DNA of 64,000 bases from Paguma larvata (GCA_030068075.1 CM057831.1:8817464-8881463); one strand, 5' to 3'. Positions 31,815 through 42,749 are shown, counted from the stretch's first letter. The notes: a model not told the origin generated them from the sequence alone. A program made the numbers and translations.

Positions 31815-32615
31815 CTAGAATAGGTGCTGTTAGCTGTTTCCATGCTGTCTCTTCTCCCTTCCGTCCCCAAGTCCAAGAGCACCCCAAGGTCAGAGATGGG
31901 GCTTCGGTTACCTCTGTGTGTCCAGCAATCGGTGCCGTTTCTGGCACAAAGTACCCAATGCACTTGTGGAAATGCTGAGGAACGTTGCCTGGTTCTGCTT
32001 CCTCTGGAGCCTATCACCCCCGCTGCCGGTTCCTGAGACTCAGTTCACGTCGTGCCTCGGGGGGCTAGTTTGCAATATGTGCAACCTGCAGAGCTCTGCC
32101 AGTGACCCGGGTGGGGCGAGCTGGATGTCACCTAAGCACAAAAAGCATAGCTGGGAAGGAGGCGGCAGACAGCCTCAATAGAACTTGGCAAAATGGCACA
32201 GCACTGACCCCGGGCCAGCCCTTGGTGTGAGGCTGATGGCCCCCAAACCCCGGTCTGCGCGGAATTGCCATGAGTATGGCAGAGGCACAAAATGTTTGAC
32301 AGGAAAGAATGTAGGAGCTTTGTCACATGCTCCCCAAGGCCTATCCCTGAGAGCATCAACATCTATAGGACGTTCCTAAGGGCTCTGCAGAATCTGGACC
32401 AGACTGGGTTACACAAAAACAAGACTCCCTATTACAGGCCTTTGAAGAGATGTATTATGCTAACCTGTACTCTGATTACCTTCGTATATTAGGCAGAATT
32501 TCTCAGACTTTCTCTCCAAATCTTCTTTCTCTGGAGCTCGTTTCTTTCTTGAAATCCTTCACCCATGTTCGGAGGGGTATGGTTGGGAAAATCGTGATCT
32601 GGTATAATTCTCTTT
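31815..32615. other. Unique sequence, no gene recognised
   Basis: No repeat recognised. Short frames of 60-95 codons on both strands lack domains. Confidence 0.35.
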
Positions 32616-32619
32616 GCTC

Positions 32620-32710
32620 CACCCCCCAGTGCCCGTTTTGCAGGTTAAGAAACTGAGAGTCCAAAAGGAAAAAGGAGCTCACAGCTGGGTAGTGCCCGAC
32701 ACAGGCCTGG
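32620..32710 (-). repeat. MIR fragment
   Basis: 'cccgttttgcaggttaagaaactgagagtcc' followed by 'agctcacagctgggtagtg' is the reverse-complemented MIR ('cccattttacagatgaggaaactgaggc ... ggtcacacagctagtaagtg'). Confidence 0.75.
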
Positions 32711-33039
32711 TCGTCGGGGACGCTGGGTCATCTCTGCTCCCAGGAGCTCCCCTGCGATGGCCACGCGCCTGTGTGAGGGTCCTTGGAGCCAAGATGCATG
32801 CCAACAGCTGGACGCTTCAAGCTTCCGCGGAAACATCCTCTTCGCTGCGTCCACGGCCGAAGGTGGGAAACAGGATGAGCAGCCGCGACACACACAGCCT
32901 TTACATTCTCCGGCTCGCCAGGCTGTTCAGACTCCACCTTCTGGAACCTCTCCACGGCCCCAGGCGTGAAACACATAGGATTCATGAAGGGGTTCCAGGG
33001 ATCCGGAGGCTGTGAGAGATTAAGGAATAGAACTGAATC

Positions 33040-33115
33040 ATTCCCCTAATAAAATGACAGAATCGGGACTCGAACCCAGGACTTCCGACCTATTCTCCAA
33101 GCACCCTTTGACAAC
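33040..33115 (-). repeat. MIR fragment
   Basis: 'aaaatgacagaatcgggactcgaacccaggacttccgacc' fits the reverse-complemented MIR core ('gtggcagagccgggatttgaacccaggtctgtctgac'). Confidence 0.65.
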
Positions 33116-33119
33116 AAGT

Positions 33120-33680
33120 CCCCGCTGGCTCCAGAAAGCTGACTCGCAGCCTACTACCATAGCACATGACCACTGTACAGGGCAGGGCTTGCCACCTCAC
33201 CCTCCAGGGACGGGGAAGCATAGTGAGCGATACATTCCCCTTGGTGTGGCTACGTGTCTAATTCCTTCTTGGGGCCTTCTTAAGCCCTTGGCCTCAATTA
33301 TGTTCTACGACCAGCAAGTGACACAAATTAATTATCTGCTGGGAAAAGAAGGGCTTTCTTTTTATCTGTTTGAAAGTAGTCACCTTCTCATTTCAAGGAT
33401 TGGCCTTATAAATTCCAGGGAGGGACAAAGAAAATGGCTGCCATGGGAGGGAGGGAGGGAGGGAAAGAGAGAAGAAAGGGGAACAGCAAGACATGAGGAG
33501 CCAAAGAGGCAGAAGGGAGAGGGGGGGAATGAGGGCAGAGCGTGTAAGAGTCAGCGTAATGTCAAGGGCAGGAAGACAGAACTTTAGACACGGAGCGGGT
33601 ACACGGGAGGGGGCACACATCTGCAAAGGGAGGATGGATGTCAGGGAAAGCTGTAATATTTAAGCAACTGAAATCGTTCA
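33120..33680. other. Unique sequence with purine-rich tract
   Basis: Mostly unique. A GGGA-type tract at 33446-33475 continues as purine-rich sequence to about 33540. The 177-codon plus-strand frame spans MIR remnant, unique sequence and this tract, so I do not call it a gene. Confidence 0.4.
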
Positions 33681-33681
33681 G

Positions 33682-33810
33682 GAAACATAAGCTCCATGAG
33701 GAGAGGATATACCTTTGTTTGGTTCTCCATTGTGTCCCCAGTGCCTGTCACTGTGATTTGCACATGGTGCACCCTCAGTAAACATGAACCTGCTGAACGG
33801 ATGAATTAAT
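33682..33810 (+). repeat. L2 LINE 3'-end fragment
   Basis: 'cataagctccatgaggagag', 'tccattgtgtccccagtgcc', 'acatggtgcaccctcagtaa' and 'ctgctgaacggatgaattaa' follow the sense L2 3' end in order. Confidence 0.75.
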
Positions 33811-34059
33811 CAGTAGATGCTGGCCAAGCCAATGGAGCAGGAAAAGCCACTCAGGGAAGAGACTGCCATGTGAGCAAAGATAGTTGGCATGACCGGCAGA
33901 GCCCACGGCGGGAGCTCCGGGTGTGTGTTGAAGGATGGATGGGCAGACGCGAGGTGGGACAGGCAGGCAGGAACTGAAGATCTAGCTGGGCTGTGCTGGG
34001 AGTCCTTGATCATAATGAAATAACGGAAAATCCCTGTTACATAGAAAATTCCATTTCAT

Positions 34060-34168
34060 CCTCAAGGTCACTCTGTGAAGGATACAAGAGGCTCAGAAAG
34101 CTTACAAGATCACAGAGCAGGAACCAGTACCTGATTCTGAACCTGAACCCTGTGATCTTTCTGTGACA
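34060..34168 (-). repeat. MIR fragment
   Basis: 'gaggctcagaaagcttacaagatcacagagcaggaaccagtacctgattctgaacctga' fits the reverse-complemented MIR. Confidence 0.65.
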
Positions 34169-34169
34169 G

Positions 34170-34775
34170 GTGCTCACCCCTTAGGTACCCGCCCTGGGCA
34201 TGAGTCCCCACCTCGGTGGTTTCCAGCCACACCTTGTCCTCTGGGCTGGGTTCAGAGCATGGGCATGTGTTTTCAATGGCAAATGAGGATGGCAAATACA
34301 CTAAAATCCGTGTGATTCATTCCCAAGGCAAATAGGTGGTTTTTTACCTCATCTGGTCTTCCCAGCTCCCTGTGCACCTGTAGCTGCCTCCATTTGCTCA
34401 AGGATGGCTAATCCAAGGGTAGCTATAGACAAGGGGATGGGAGCTCTGTGTCATTTCCCTTGTTGCCTGGGGAAAAAGGGAAAGAGAAAGAGAAATACCC
34501 TCAATAAGCCCATAGACAGGCACAGATCCCAAGGACCGGGGCATACCCACCCAACAGTGCGCTGAGGACAGGATGCAAAAGGCATAGAGGACACCGTGTC
34601 TGGCCTCAAGAGACCTGCACCTACCTGGGGTGGGAGGCCAAGGGGTACCGGGAGAATGGATAATGGGAAGGAACTATATTTCACGCCTGCTTCCTGCTTC
34701 CCTGGACCTGCCACCGACTGGCGAGATGAAGTCACCTGTCCCGGTAATACCAAATGCACAAAGAGGGCCGTACTA
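34170..34775. other. Unique sequence, no gene recognised
   Basis: No repeat recognised with confidence. The minus-strand 110-codon frame has no domain. Confidence 0.35.
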
Positions 34776-34779
34776 CAGT

Positions 34780-34965
34780 GCAATACATGATCTCATCTGA
34801 ACCACACAGCGCTAGGAGACCATGTGGGAGCAAGCACTTGCTGCAAAGCCCATTTTAGGGATGAGGAAACTGAGAGAGAATGATTCGCCTGAAGCTGTCC
34901 TAAAAGTAGTACATCTGAGACTTCCGCGCTCCAAAGCCCGCGGCCTCTCACTGTGCTGCACTGAG
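34780..34965 (-). repeat. MIR fragment, nearly full length
   Basis: 'caatacatgatctcatctgaaccacacagcgct', 'agcccattttagggatgaggaaactgagag' and 'gctgtcctaaaagtagtac' are in the order of the reverse-complemented MIR. Confidence 0.75.
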
Positions 34966-35099
34966 CAGGAAAAGCCCGGTTTCCCGAGCTGTACCAACAA
35001 GGAATCTTAGCAAGAACCAGACAAAAGCCAGGGTATGGATTTTAGATCCCCAAGGCCCTGTGCCAAGGGGCCCTGAGAAAGGGAAAATGGAGCCTCATT

Positions 35100-35400
35100 A
35101 ACATAGAGGTGGGGACCCCAGGACTCCTGGGCTGCCTTCCCAGCTTCCTCAGATCCTTTGCCCACTGCCCTTCTCTCTCAGGTTGCTGCCTAATTATAGA
35201 GCTGTTGATGCAAATTATTCTAATAACTGGTGCTAATTTATACACATTTACATATAATTTGCAATTCATTTGCTGTCCACATTTCGTCAAACCTCACTAA
35301 TTCAGAACAAAGTCGGGGAGCCTACTCTGAAATGAGTGTAAAATATAAAATAATTCAATAGTTTATCACTGGAGAGTCTCCTTTAAAATCAAGCATGCAA
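35100..35400. promoter_or_regulatory. Candidate conserved noncoding element
   Basis: Repeat-free AT-rich DNA with many ATTA/TAAT cores. These include 'gcctaattatagagctgttg', 'atgcaaattattctaataac' (an octamer-like atgcaaat near 35208), 'gtgctaatttatacac' and 'gcaattcatttgc'. A developmental enhancer is a reasonable guess, but conservation is untested. Confidence 0.3.
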
Positions 35401-35849
35401 GGTAAAAATAGGTATTGTCAAAGTTCTCCTTGAAAATCCTTAAGATCAAAACGTGGGTTCTCAGAAGCTCAAAAGCCAAAATTAATAAATTAATGGATAA
35501 ATAAAAGACTCTCATTCTCTCTCTCTCCCGTCCTTCCTCCCTATGATGGAATTCAGCAAGTTCAAGTTCAGTTATGTGATGTGATTCCACCTACTAACTC
35601 AGTTTGAACTAGCAAAGTTTTCCTGATGCAAAATTCTCAATCCCTCGAAACATGTAGATCGGAATCACTTAACTGATGCAAGAAATCACAAAGTAAATGG
35701 GACGTAAACATACATGGGCCGTATAGTTCATGAACATGATGGGGGGGGGCACAGATGTGACCTCGGGCACGCACCAGATAAAGACATTGCAGAAAGGAGT
35801 ACTGTGTTTATAATACACACATATATAAGGGCACAAATAATGCCTACAT
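35400..35849. other. Unique sequence, no gene recognised
   Basis: AT-rich DNA with a G9 run near 35741-35749. No repeat family recognised. Confidence 0.3.
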
Positions 35850-36260
35850 TGTCTTAGGCTGAGTACCCTAGAAGCAGCTCGCGGGTAGGGTCTCTTGCTC
35901 ATGTGATTTGTTGGAGGGAGCACTCTTGGGAGAGAACAGGAGGGGAAGGGAAGGTAAGTAAAAACTTAGTCTCGGCTGGGCAGTAGCTTCAGACTGAGCC
36001 CATTGGGAAGCTCTAATCGAGAGCACTAAATCAAGAACTACCAAAGAGTCAGTCCCACCTTGAGGACCTTTGTTCCCCGTGCTGGACAGTCACTGGCTGA
36101 GATCAGCACCTGGGGGGGAAGGGGTTTGTCTTCTCCCAGGTCAGGAGGCCACCACTCAGCAGGTAAAGGGTGTCGGGGCCGGGCACCGACAACGCCTGAT
36201 GCGCTCAACCTCTGCACAGCGCCGATCCTCTTCACTTCTCCTGTTAGGTCCGCTCCATCC
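35850..36260 (-). repeat. ERVL-type LTR, left copy (3' LTR)
   Basis: Starts TGTCTTAGG. The blocks 'ccctagaagcagctcgc', 'ttggagggagcactcttggg', 'agtcccaccttgagg', 'cagtcactggctgag' and 'cacctgggggggaagggg' recur, diverged, in the right copy in the same order. The inner end is uncertain by about 50 bases. Confidence 0.6.
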
Positions 36261-36879
36261 AGATACGGCATCTCCAGGATTCCAGTGGGTCACGGGTTCC
36301 TGGAAAACATATAAAATGTGGGCTAACAGAATGAACCACAGACCTGCTGCTTGTTCCCAGGGTCATGACCACTGCTCTTGATCGTCCATCTCCACCACTC
36401 ATTCTAGATATCCCCCTCACACTGAGCTAGCGCTTCTGTTGGTTTTAGTGATTTGACCAGGAAAGCACTGTCCAAGCCAGGGGCCTCCCAATGTCATCTG
36501 ATAAATGGGTTGTAGCAGAATTGCCAAGTATGGAATATGCTGCCTCCAAAACCAGAGAAGCCTACTAGCTGTTATGCTTCTTTCTCAGTGACAGGGGGTA
36601 CAAAGAGACTCTCCCTAGGCCATTAGTCCCCTAAAAACATCAATTCTGTGGCAGAATCCTAAGTCTCTAGGGTTTATCACCAGCCCTCTGGAAAGCATGA
36701 GCCTTTCCATGGCCTCCAGAGTGTCTGTCACTTCTTCTTATTGAGTCCAGTTAACACGATGGCATCACTAGAGTGGACTGTTCTGATGTTTTGTAGAATG
36801 TCCAGATAGTCTAAGGTACTTTGGACTATATTTTGAATAAGAAATTAACAGTCCTCCAGAGATAAGATGGTGGATATCA

Positions 36880-37060
36880 ACTCTATTGTCTGATCCATGT
36901 CCATGTCAACTGCATTTCATCCTTCCTGCTTATGGGTATGAAGAAAAAGAATGCATTCACCAGATCGATAGTTGCGTGACCATTAACAAAGCCATACGAG
37001 CCTGCTCTAGTAAATAGAGGATGAGTCCTATAACAGCTGAAATTGAGACTACTACTTGGT
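36880..37060 (-). pseudogene. ERVL reverse transcriptase remnant
   Basis: The minus-strand frame 37098-36883 contains NGHATIDLVNAFFFFIPISR, followed by residues fitting the first palm motif of ERVL reverse transcriptase. Just upstream, another frame keeps a GELNQVV-like block that corresponds to the expected preceding motif. The two lie in different frames, so the gene is broken. No YXDD box was recognised downstream. It is old retroviral coding sequence with no expected function. Confidence 0.65.
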
Positions 37061-37783
37061 TCAACTCGCCGAAACCTGCCGGTATCTGTCGGATCCACCT
37101 GAGTCCTGCAGAGGCCAGGCTGGTGAACTACATGGGACTATGACAAGGAACCATCACCTCAGCACTTTTTAGATCAGTTAGGACGGCACTAAATCTTGGC
37201 CAACCTCCCTAGAATGTGATATTGTTTTTGATTTATCATCCTTCTTGACGGAAGGAGCCTTCCAATAGCTCTGCTGGCCTTTCCTATTCAATAGTTCTTA
37301 CTCTATAGGTCCAAGAACCAAGTAAAGGTTATGTCTATCTTCTGCTAACTATGTCCTCCACTCCGATTATATTTCAGCAACCAGGGAAATGACCACCAGG
37401 TAGATATTTTGAGAAACATCTGGGCCAGAGCTCCATTTACTACCCAGTCCCTGCTAACCTAACAGAGACATCATAACTGTGCTTTATTTCCTAGGCATCA
37501 GTGTCAGCTCAGAACTTGTCTCCAGCAGACCTCACAAGGCTCCTTCTCCCCAGTACCTGGTTATGCAAGTAAATAATCACAGGCCCTGTGGGGAAGAACT
37601 AGTATGTACAGCATGCTACTGTGTACACTTACCACGGAGTTTAGTGTCTTGGCCTCTCCTTTAGTCGATGGGTTCTGAGTCTGAGAACAAGTTTAGGTTT
37701 GGAAGCTAGGCAAGGGAACGTGACTTTCTATTGGAGAGGCTGAATTTGGACTTAACACTCATCCATGCTTGATTTCTTTCAAT

Positions 37784-37820
37784 TTTATATATATATACGT
37801 GTGTGTGTGTGTGTGTGTTT
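37784..37820. repeat. (TA)n(GT)n microsatellite
   Basis: A short tatatatatata run leads into gtgtgtgtgtgtgtgtgtgt within the ERVL interior. Confidence 0.9.
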
Positions 37821-38919
37821 ATCCAAGGCCATGTATCCTTGCTCGCTGCCCATCTGTCTCCCTCTAGGAACACCATGATCTTCATACAATTTCCAGAAGT
37901 CCCTGAAGGCCAGACTGTCATGGCTCTCATGCTAACCTTGTCCGTTACGGTAATTATGCTCGCCTTGCCTCTGACACTTATGCGACTACCTGGCATCTGC
38001 TGAGACATCCCCATTTTTACTAAGAATTTCCATCAGTCCTACCACCGAACCCTCTAGTGATACTGGTACCCCTCATCACCTCAGCAACCAGAGTGTCGTT
38101 CAGGCCCTCTGAGGAACATGGTTAGTTGGATTTTCCAGATTATGTCACAGACCTGCTCTAGCACGCCCACTTCTCCGAGCCTCTGGTCTCTTCCTACCTG
38201 TTCACCGTGGTAATTCTGGTAACTGTGTTTTGGTTAGGTAGGCCGTTGCTTTAGCCAAACTTCTAAGAGCCATCTCAGCAGTCCATTAGAACCAGATCTC
38301 AGGGCCCTGGCCAGGGCATTATACCCTGTGTCAGGGAAGAGTGCTTTGTACTGGAAAACTCTCCCCATCCAGCTTTGTATTCTGGTCCCCTCCCCACCCA
38401 GGCCCTTCTGAATCCATTCCTGGTTCCTGCCATTATACTGCAGTCAGGTCCTGTAGGTTCGGGTGTGATCTGTGGGTCTCTTAGCAAGCCCACTACTTCC
38501 CCAGTCTGGCTGTGCTGAAATTTAACCCGGTCTGTGGCTCTAGGGGCCAGTAAGGGGAGGTAGGGCAAGTGTTGTCTTGAAGGCCTCCGCATCATTGTCA
38601 GGCAGGTAGGAGCCTCTGCCTGTGAACAATGGAGAGGAGGCCATTTGTTCAGGCCCAGAGGGTTCAGGGGATTCTAGAGAATGAATTTTCAAGTACATCT
38701 ATCCAGAGATTCACTTCCCAAGTATCATGGCTTTCAGCATAGGTGATTCGTCTTGGCTGAGAATTCACTCTTTAAAGTTCTGTCACTCCCACAGTCAAGC
38801 CCTGTGCTTGGTTTTTAGCTCTGCTGCTTCTGGCCATAGAAATAGAAGTTCTCCTCCTTGAATGCGTGACTTAGCTTTAAATTGTTAATTAACAGATTTG
38901 AGGCTGCCATTCTCTCTCT

Positions 38920-39155
38920 CACCATGAAGGTACGCTTCACTGTGGATTGAACTGCCACAGTGTCAAGACACAGCAGAAGGGTGGGTGTCTGCAAGACAAG
39001 AAAAGAGGTCTCAGGAGAAATCAAAACTGCAACGCCTTGGTCTTGGACTTCCAGCCTCTAGAACCATGAGAAAATGAATTTCTCTTGTTTAAGCCCCCCC
39101 AGTCCATGGTATTTTGTTATAGCAGCCAAACCCCCAAGACACTGAACCTGCTAGT
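38920..39155 (+). repeat. MLT1-type MaLR LTR, 3' part
   Basis: 'cttggtcttggacttccagcc', 'agaaccatgagaaaatgaatttctcttgtttaagcc' and 'tccatggtattttgttatagcagcc' follow the MLT1 LTR 3' end in order. It lies inside the ERVL remnant in the opposite orientation, so it inserted into that provirus or marks a rearrangement. The first third of the LTR is missing. Confidence 0.85.
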
Positions 39156-39355
39156 ACATCATCTTCGCAGTTCACCTAGGTAAAGATTTAGCAATCACAC
39201 AGCCTGACAGAGACTAGCAATAAATAATCCACCAATGACCAACAATGTGGTCTCCATTGCAGTCCAGTTCCAGAATCCCGTACTTGGTGCCTGCTTTTGT
39301 TTTTTTGTCCACTTCCTTGCTTGTTTGCTTTTTCAGGACCAGTCTTGATAGCAAA

Positions 39356-39750
39356 TGTCTTAGGACAGGCTCTCCAAAAAGCAGAGCCTAAGTTAAGGAC
39401 TTCCACTTGAGTTTTTTTTTATTGGGGAAGGACACTCCGAAGAGGAGAATTCAGAGAAGCAAAATAGCTAAACAGGAATGTGCTCTTGGCTGAAAACAGT
39501 CTTCAGTCTGATCTTCCGGGGAGCTCTGCAGTGCAAATTCTACTACAGGGTTTGTCCCACTTGGAGGCAGGAGCGTTGCCCATTTACGCCGGTGCCAGTC
39601 AGTCACTGTCTGAGGTCTGCCCCTGGGGAAGGGGAAGGGTCGCACAGCCTCCAGGATAAAGCAGCTCCTAAAGGACAACTTCCAGAAAGGGTGCAGCTGT
39701 GAATTGTCATAAGCCAACAGTTACAGCAGCTGGGGGAAGAGTGCATCAGC
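39356..39750 (-). repeat. ERVL-type LTR, right copy (5' LTR)
   Basis: Starts TGTCTTAGG like the left copy. The corresponding blocks are 'ctccaaaaagcagagcc', 'attggggaaggacactccga', 'gtttgtcccacttggagg', 'cagtcactgtctgag' and 'gcccctggggaagggg'. Divergence from the left copy is high, which implies an old insertion. Confidence 0.6.
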
Positions 39751-39761
39751 CAATAAAAGGG

Positions 39762-39860
39762 ACTAGATAGATAGATAGACAGATAGACAGACAGATAGAT
39801 ATGATAGATAGCTACGGTAGATAGATGACAGATATAGATAGCTATGACAGATAGATAAGT
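39762..39860. repeat. (GATA)n/(GACA)n tetranucleotide microsatellite
   Basis: GATA units interspersed with GACA and broken by 'gctacggt' and 'gctatgac' interruptions, just outside the right ERVL LTR. Probably polymorphic in length. Minus-strand Tyr/Ser/Leu-rich frame across it is an artefact. Confidence 0.92.
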
Positions 39861-39861
39861 G

Positions 39862-40485
39862 ATAGCTTGTAGGTAGAGTTTTGTAGCAGTTAATAGAGCA
39901 TAAGTCTGGAAAGAATAGAACCCACATATCTCTGCTAGATGAAAAACCATAAATGGCCTCATTGCGTTATGTCCCTCCTAAAAAGCCTCCTTGGGCAACG
40001 CACAGCTGCACACTGATGACGATGGCCAGAGCGGACACTATAGTAACACAGAGATCGGTCACTGTCACAGGGTGAGCCAGCAGTCAGCTCCCGAGAAGAT
40101 CAGCGTACCAGAAGCACATCAGGGAGCACTCATGGACTGAACACCTGTGGAAAAGGGAGGACACAGGAGCGGCCCAAAGGAGGGGTAAGGATGAAAGGCA
40201 GTCTCATTAGAGGCTGCAGCAAATGCTGCAGGAAACTGAAACTCAGATGGCGTCTCAGACGGGTACCAAACTGAAACGAACGGCCCAGGCCATGACGCCG
40301 CTGCACGGGCCGATCACTGGAGGCAGGTGCCCTGTGAAAAGGGCATGACTCTGGACAAGTCCGCTCTCTTCAGCCAGGGACATTCCTAAGAAGGGTTGAC
40401 AGATGAGGACTGTCTGCCGACAACCTCCTCGGCAGCTAGCAGAGTAAGTCCTTCAGAAGGTTCTGGGCTGCAAAGCACCGTGTCC
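39862..40485. other. Unique sequence, no gene recognised
   Basis: No repeat family recognised with confidence. Confidence 0.35.
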
Positions 40486-40489
40486 ACTA

Positions 40490-40610
40490 TGATCACCTGA
40501 CCTAGTCCAAGAGAGCCGGGAGGCTTCCATGATGAGACGGCTTATGAGCTGGGTCTTGAAAGAGACTGGGAGTTAGGTTGGGGGCCAGGCACAGCCCTGC
40601 TCGGGTCTTC
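40490..40610 (-). repeat. L2 LINE fragment
   Basis: 'ccgggaggcttccatgatga' followed by 'gacggcttatgagctgggtc' and 'ttgaaagagactgggagtta' fits the reverse-complemented L2 ('agggaaggcttcctggaggaggtgacatttgagctgagacttgaaggatgagtaggagtta'). Confidence 0.7.
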
Positions 40611-40614
40611 AATG

Positions 40615-40790
40615 CCAGATTAGGAAGTACTCAATTAGGCTGCTTTACGCAGACGACTTTTCGGGAAAGAAGTGATTAGGAACCATTAACTAGGATACCT
40701 GTTCTCTCTCTCTTATTTTCATTTTTAAAAACAAGCTGGAAAATATGCCTTAATTAACCTGCTTTTCATCTGGAAGACAGCAGTGGTGTG
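40615..40790. promoter_or_regulatory. Candidate conserved noncoding element
   Basis: Repeat-free stretch with 'gtactcaattaggctgcttt', 'gaagtgattaggaaccatta', and a TTAATTAA core at 40750-40757 flanked by 'gctggaaaatatgcc' and 'cctgcttttcatctgg'. The clustered homeodomain-type cores are suggestive only. Confidence 0.28.
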
Positions 40791-40794
40791 TCTG

Positions 40795-41688
40795 AGCATG
40801 TCAGCCTGCTGCAAGATGAACTGGAAGGGAGCCTGTCAAACATCCCCCTACAAGGGCAGGAGAGTGAACTCAGGAGGTGAAAGGTTGGGTAGGAGCATTG
40901 CTCAGACTCAAGAAACTATCTGCGAGGCGCTAGTTGGGCTGCCAAAATGCAGTGGGGCAAAGAGGAGAAATGCGGATAAACAGTTTGGCAGCAAGGGGTT
41001 GGTGATGAGGCTGGGGAGGCGGGCAAGGAGGCACAGCCAGGACCCCCCACCCGACAGCCCCCCACCTCAAAGAAAAGGCCTGAGGATTAAGTGGGGTTTC
41101 GGAAAGAGTCTGGGGCTGCTCATGAGGCTGATGCCCACTGAACTTCCTATTTCAGGCTCAAGTCCAGGCCACCTCTCCCCAGGCCACCTGCACCCTCTGG
41201 TCTGCATCACTCTCGGGGAAACTGCTGGTAGGTAGCAGGGGGAGGATCACTGAGCCTGACATGCTCAAGGAAGAGGTGAGGAGGAAAGGCAGGGAGAGCA
41301 GGCTCCTGGTGACTTTCCAGAGGGCAAAGGCAAGGCCAAGGTCATGGAAGGAGAGTGACAGGGGTGAATGCTTGTAAGGGCAGACAAAAAGGGTCACTCA
41401 CAGCTTTGGGGAAGAAGAGAAAACTGAGGGTGGGGACCAGATATGTGAAGGTAAATTGATGAGTTATTTCCTGGCTCATTCTCTACTTGCTGTTGCCCTG
41501 CCTCCCTTCTCAGCAGGTCTCCCTTAGCAACTTAGGTGGGCCGCACAGGGAGGTGCTGCCCATCCCCAGCCCCGCCGCTCCCCACGGTCACCCTCCGGCC
41601 TCTGCCCAAAGTGAGTCCCCAGAAGACAGTGGGCAAAGCTATAGATCTAATAAACCTCCTGGCTAATTCAGCTGTCTTCCTTTTCCAT
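40795..41688. other. Unique sequence, no gene recognised
   Basis: Contains a 150-codon plus-strand frame (40783-41235) with no recognisable domain or conserved motif. I treat it as chance. Confidence 0.35.
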
Positions 41689-41884
41689 TTTTTAAAATGT
41701 TTATTTATTTTAGAGGGGAGGGAGGGGCAGAGAGAGACAGAGGGGAGGAGAGAGAGAATCCCAAGCAGGTTCCACACTGTCAACACAGAGCCCAATGCAG
41801 GGCTCGAACTCACAAACCTGAGATCATGATCTGGAGTGGAAATCAAGAGTAGATGCTTAACCAACTGAGCCACCCAGGCGCCCC
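41689..41884 (-). mobile_element. Felid tRNA-Lys SINE, copy 8
   Basis: T-rich tail complement 'aaaatgtttatttatttta', a GA-rich tract, 'ccaagcaggttccacactgt', 'tgcagggctcgaactcacaa' (box B complement) and the head complement 'actgagccacccaggcgccc'. Confidence 0.93.
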
Positions 41885-41954
41885 TTCGTCCCTGTTTTTT
41901 TTGTTGTTAAATGAGAGCCCAAGAGTGCCTTTCCTTGATGACCTGATGGAGAAG

Positions 41955-42360
41955 CTCTTTCCAAAGATCTGGTCATTTATTCACTCATCCTTTTGTGCAT
42001 GTATTAACTTGCTAGCTCCCAGTGTGCCAGGTACCATGTCAGTGGGAGGGTAAAGCTGCACGCTGGTGTGCACCCTGTAACTGATAGCATGCAGCCAGGC
42101 AAGTGGAGGAATGACTTCTGCCACGGGAAGAAGGGGAAGCAAGTCTGATAGGAGTTGGGGCTTTAAGGGCTAAGTAGGCATGGAGACCAGACATTAAAGG
42201 AGATGAGAAAAGTGATTCCAGGCAGCACAAACAGCACGCACAAGGCCAGAGAGGCTTGAAAACATGTGCCAGGGATGTGATCAAAAAATGGTGACTAATC
42301 TGGAAACGTCAGAGCAGTCTTGCATGGGAAACTAATGGAAGGTGATGGTGGGAGGCTGTG
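41955..42360 (-). repeat. L2 LINE fragment
   Basis: 'ggtcatttattcactcatcc', 'gctcccagtgtgccaggtac', 'gtgattccaggcagcacaaa', 'cagcacgcacaaggccagag' and 'gtcagagcagtcttgcatgg' follow the reverse-complemented L2. Confidence 0.75.
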
Positions 42361-42389
42361 AGTGTGAGCCGAATTATTCTAGATGCTAC

Positions 42390-42745
42390 CTTAGTTTGCT
42401 ACGGCCGCCATAACATAACACCGCAGACCAGGGGGCTTCAATGACAGACATTTCTTTCTCTCAGTTCTGGAGGCTGGAAGTCTAAAGTCAAGGTGACAGC
42501 ATTGTCAGGTTCCGAGGCCTCTCTTCCTGGCTACTTTCTCACGGTGTCTTCCCGTGGCCTTCCCTCCGCGTGTGCATGAAGAGAGAGAACAAGTTCTTCG
42601 GTGGCTCTTCTTAGAAAGGCGCCAGTCCCGTCCTGGGGCCCGAGCCTCCTGACCTCCCAAAGGCCCCCATCTCCAAATACCAACACCTTGCAGGGTACGG
42701 CTTCAACATATGAGTCTGGGGGCCACACGTGCATTGAGTCCAGAA
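42390..42745 (-). repeat. MLT1-type MaLR solo LTR
   Basis: The plus strand starts 'ttagtttgctacggccgcca' and runs through 'acagacatttctttctctca', 'gttctggaggctggaagtct', 'cacggtgtcttcccgtggcc', 'cccatctccaaataccaaca' and 'gcttcaacatatgagtctgg'. This is a nearly complete reverse-complemented MLT1 LTR. No internal sequence is attached, so it is a solitary LTR. Confidence 0.9.
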
Positions 42746-42749
42746 GATT

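Larger units (their letters stand above)
35850..39750 (-). mobile_element. Decayed ERVL-type endogenous retrovirus with paired LTRs
   Basis: Two same-orientation flanks begin with the same TGTCTTAGG (35850 and 39356) and stay collinear. A shared cagtcactg(g/t)ctgag block sits 236 and 244 bases in. Between them, minus-strand sequence keeps RT-like residues (a TIDLVNAFF block followed by IPISRKDE, about 36990-36930). These match the ERVL polymerase region, where a palm aspartate sits in such an IDL-AFF motif. The interior is full of stops and frameshifts, and a partial MLT1 LTR (38920-39155) lies inside. It is an old, defective provirus. The left LTR is the 3' LTR because the coding strand is minus. 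Confidence 0.65.

Noticed and set aside
33054..33587. 177-codon plus frame
   Set aside because: Starts in a MIR fragment and ends in a purine-rich tract (Glu/Arg/Lys-rich end). No domain.
40783..41235. 150-codon plus frame, considered as a small gene
   Set aside because: No motif or domain, and no recognisable splice or promoter context. The length is within chance expectation over 64 kb.
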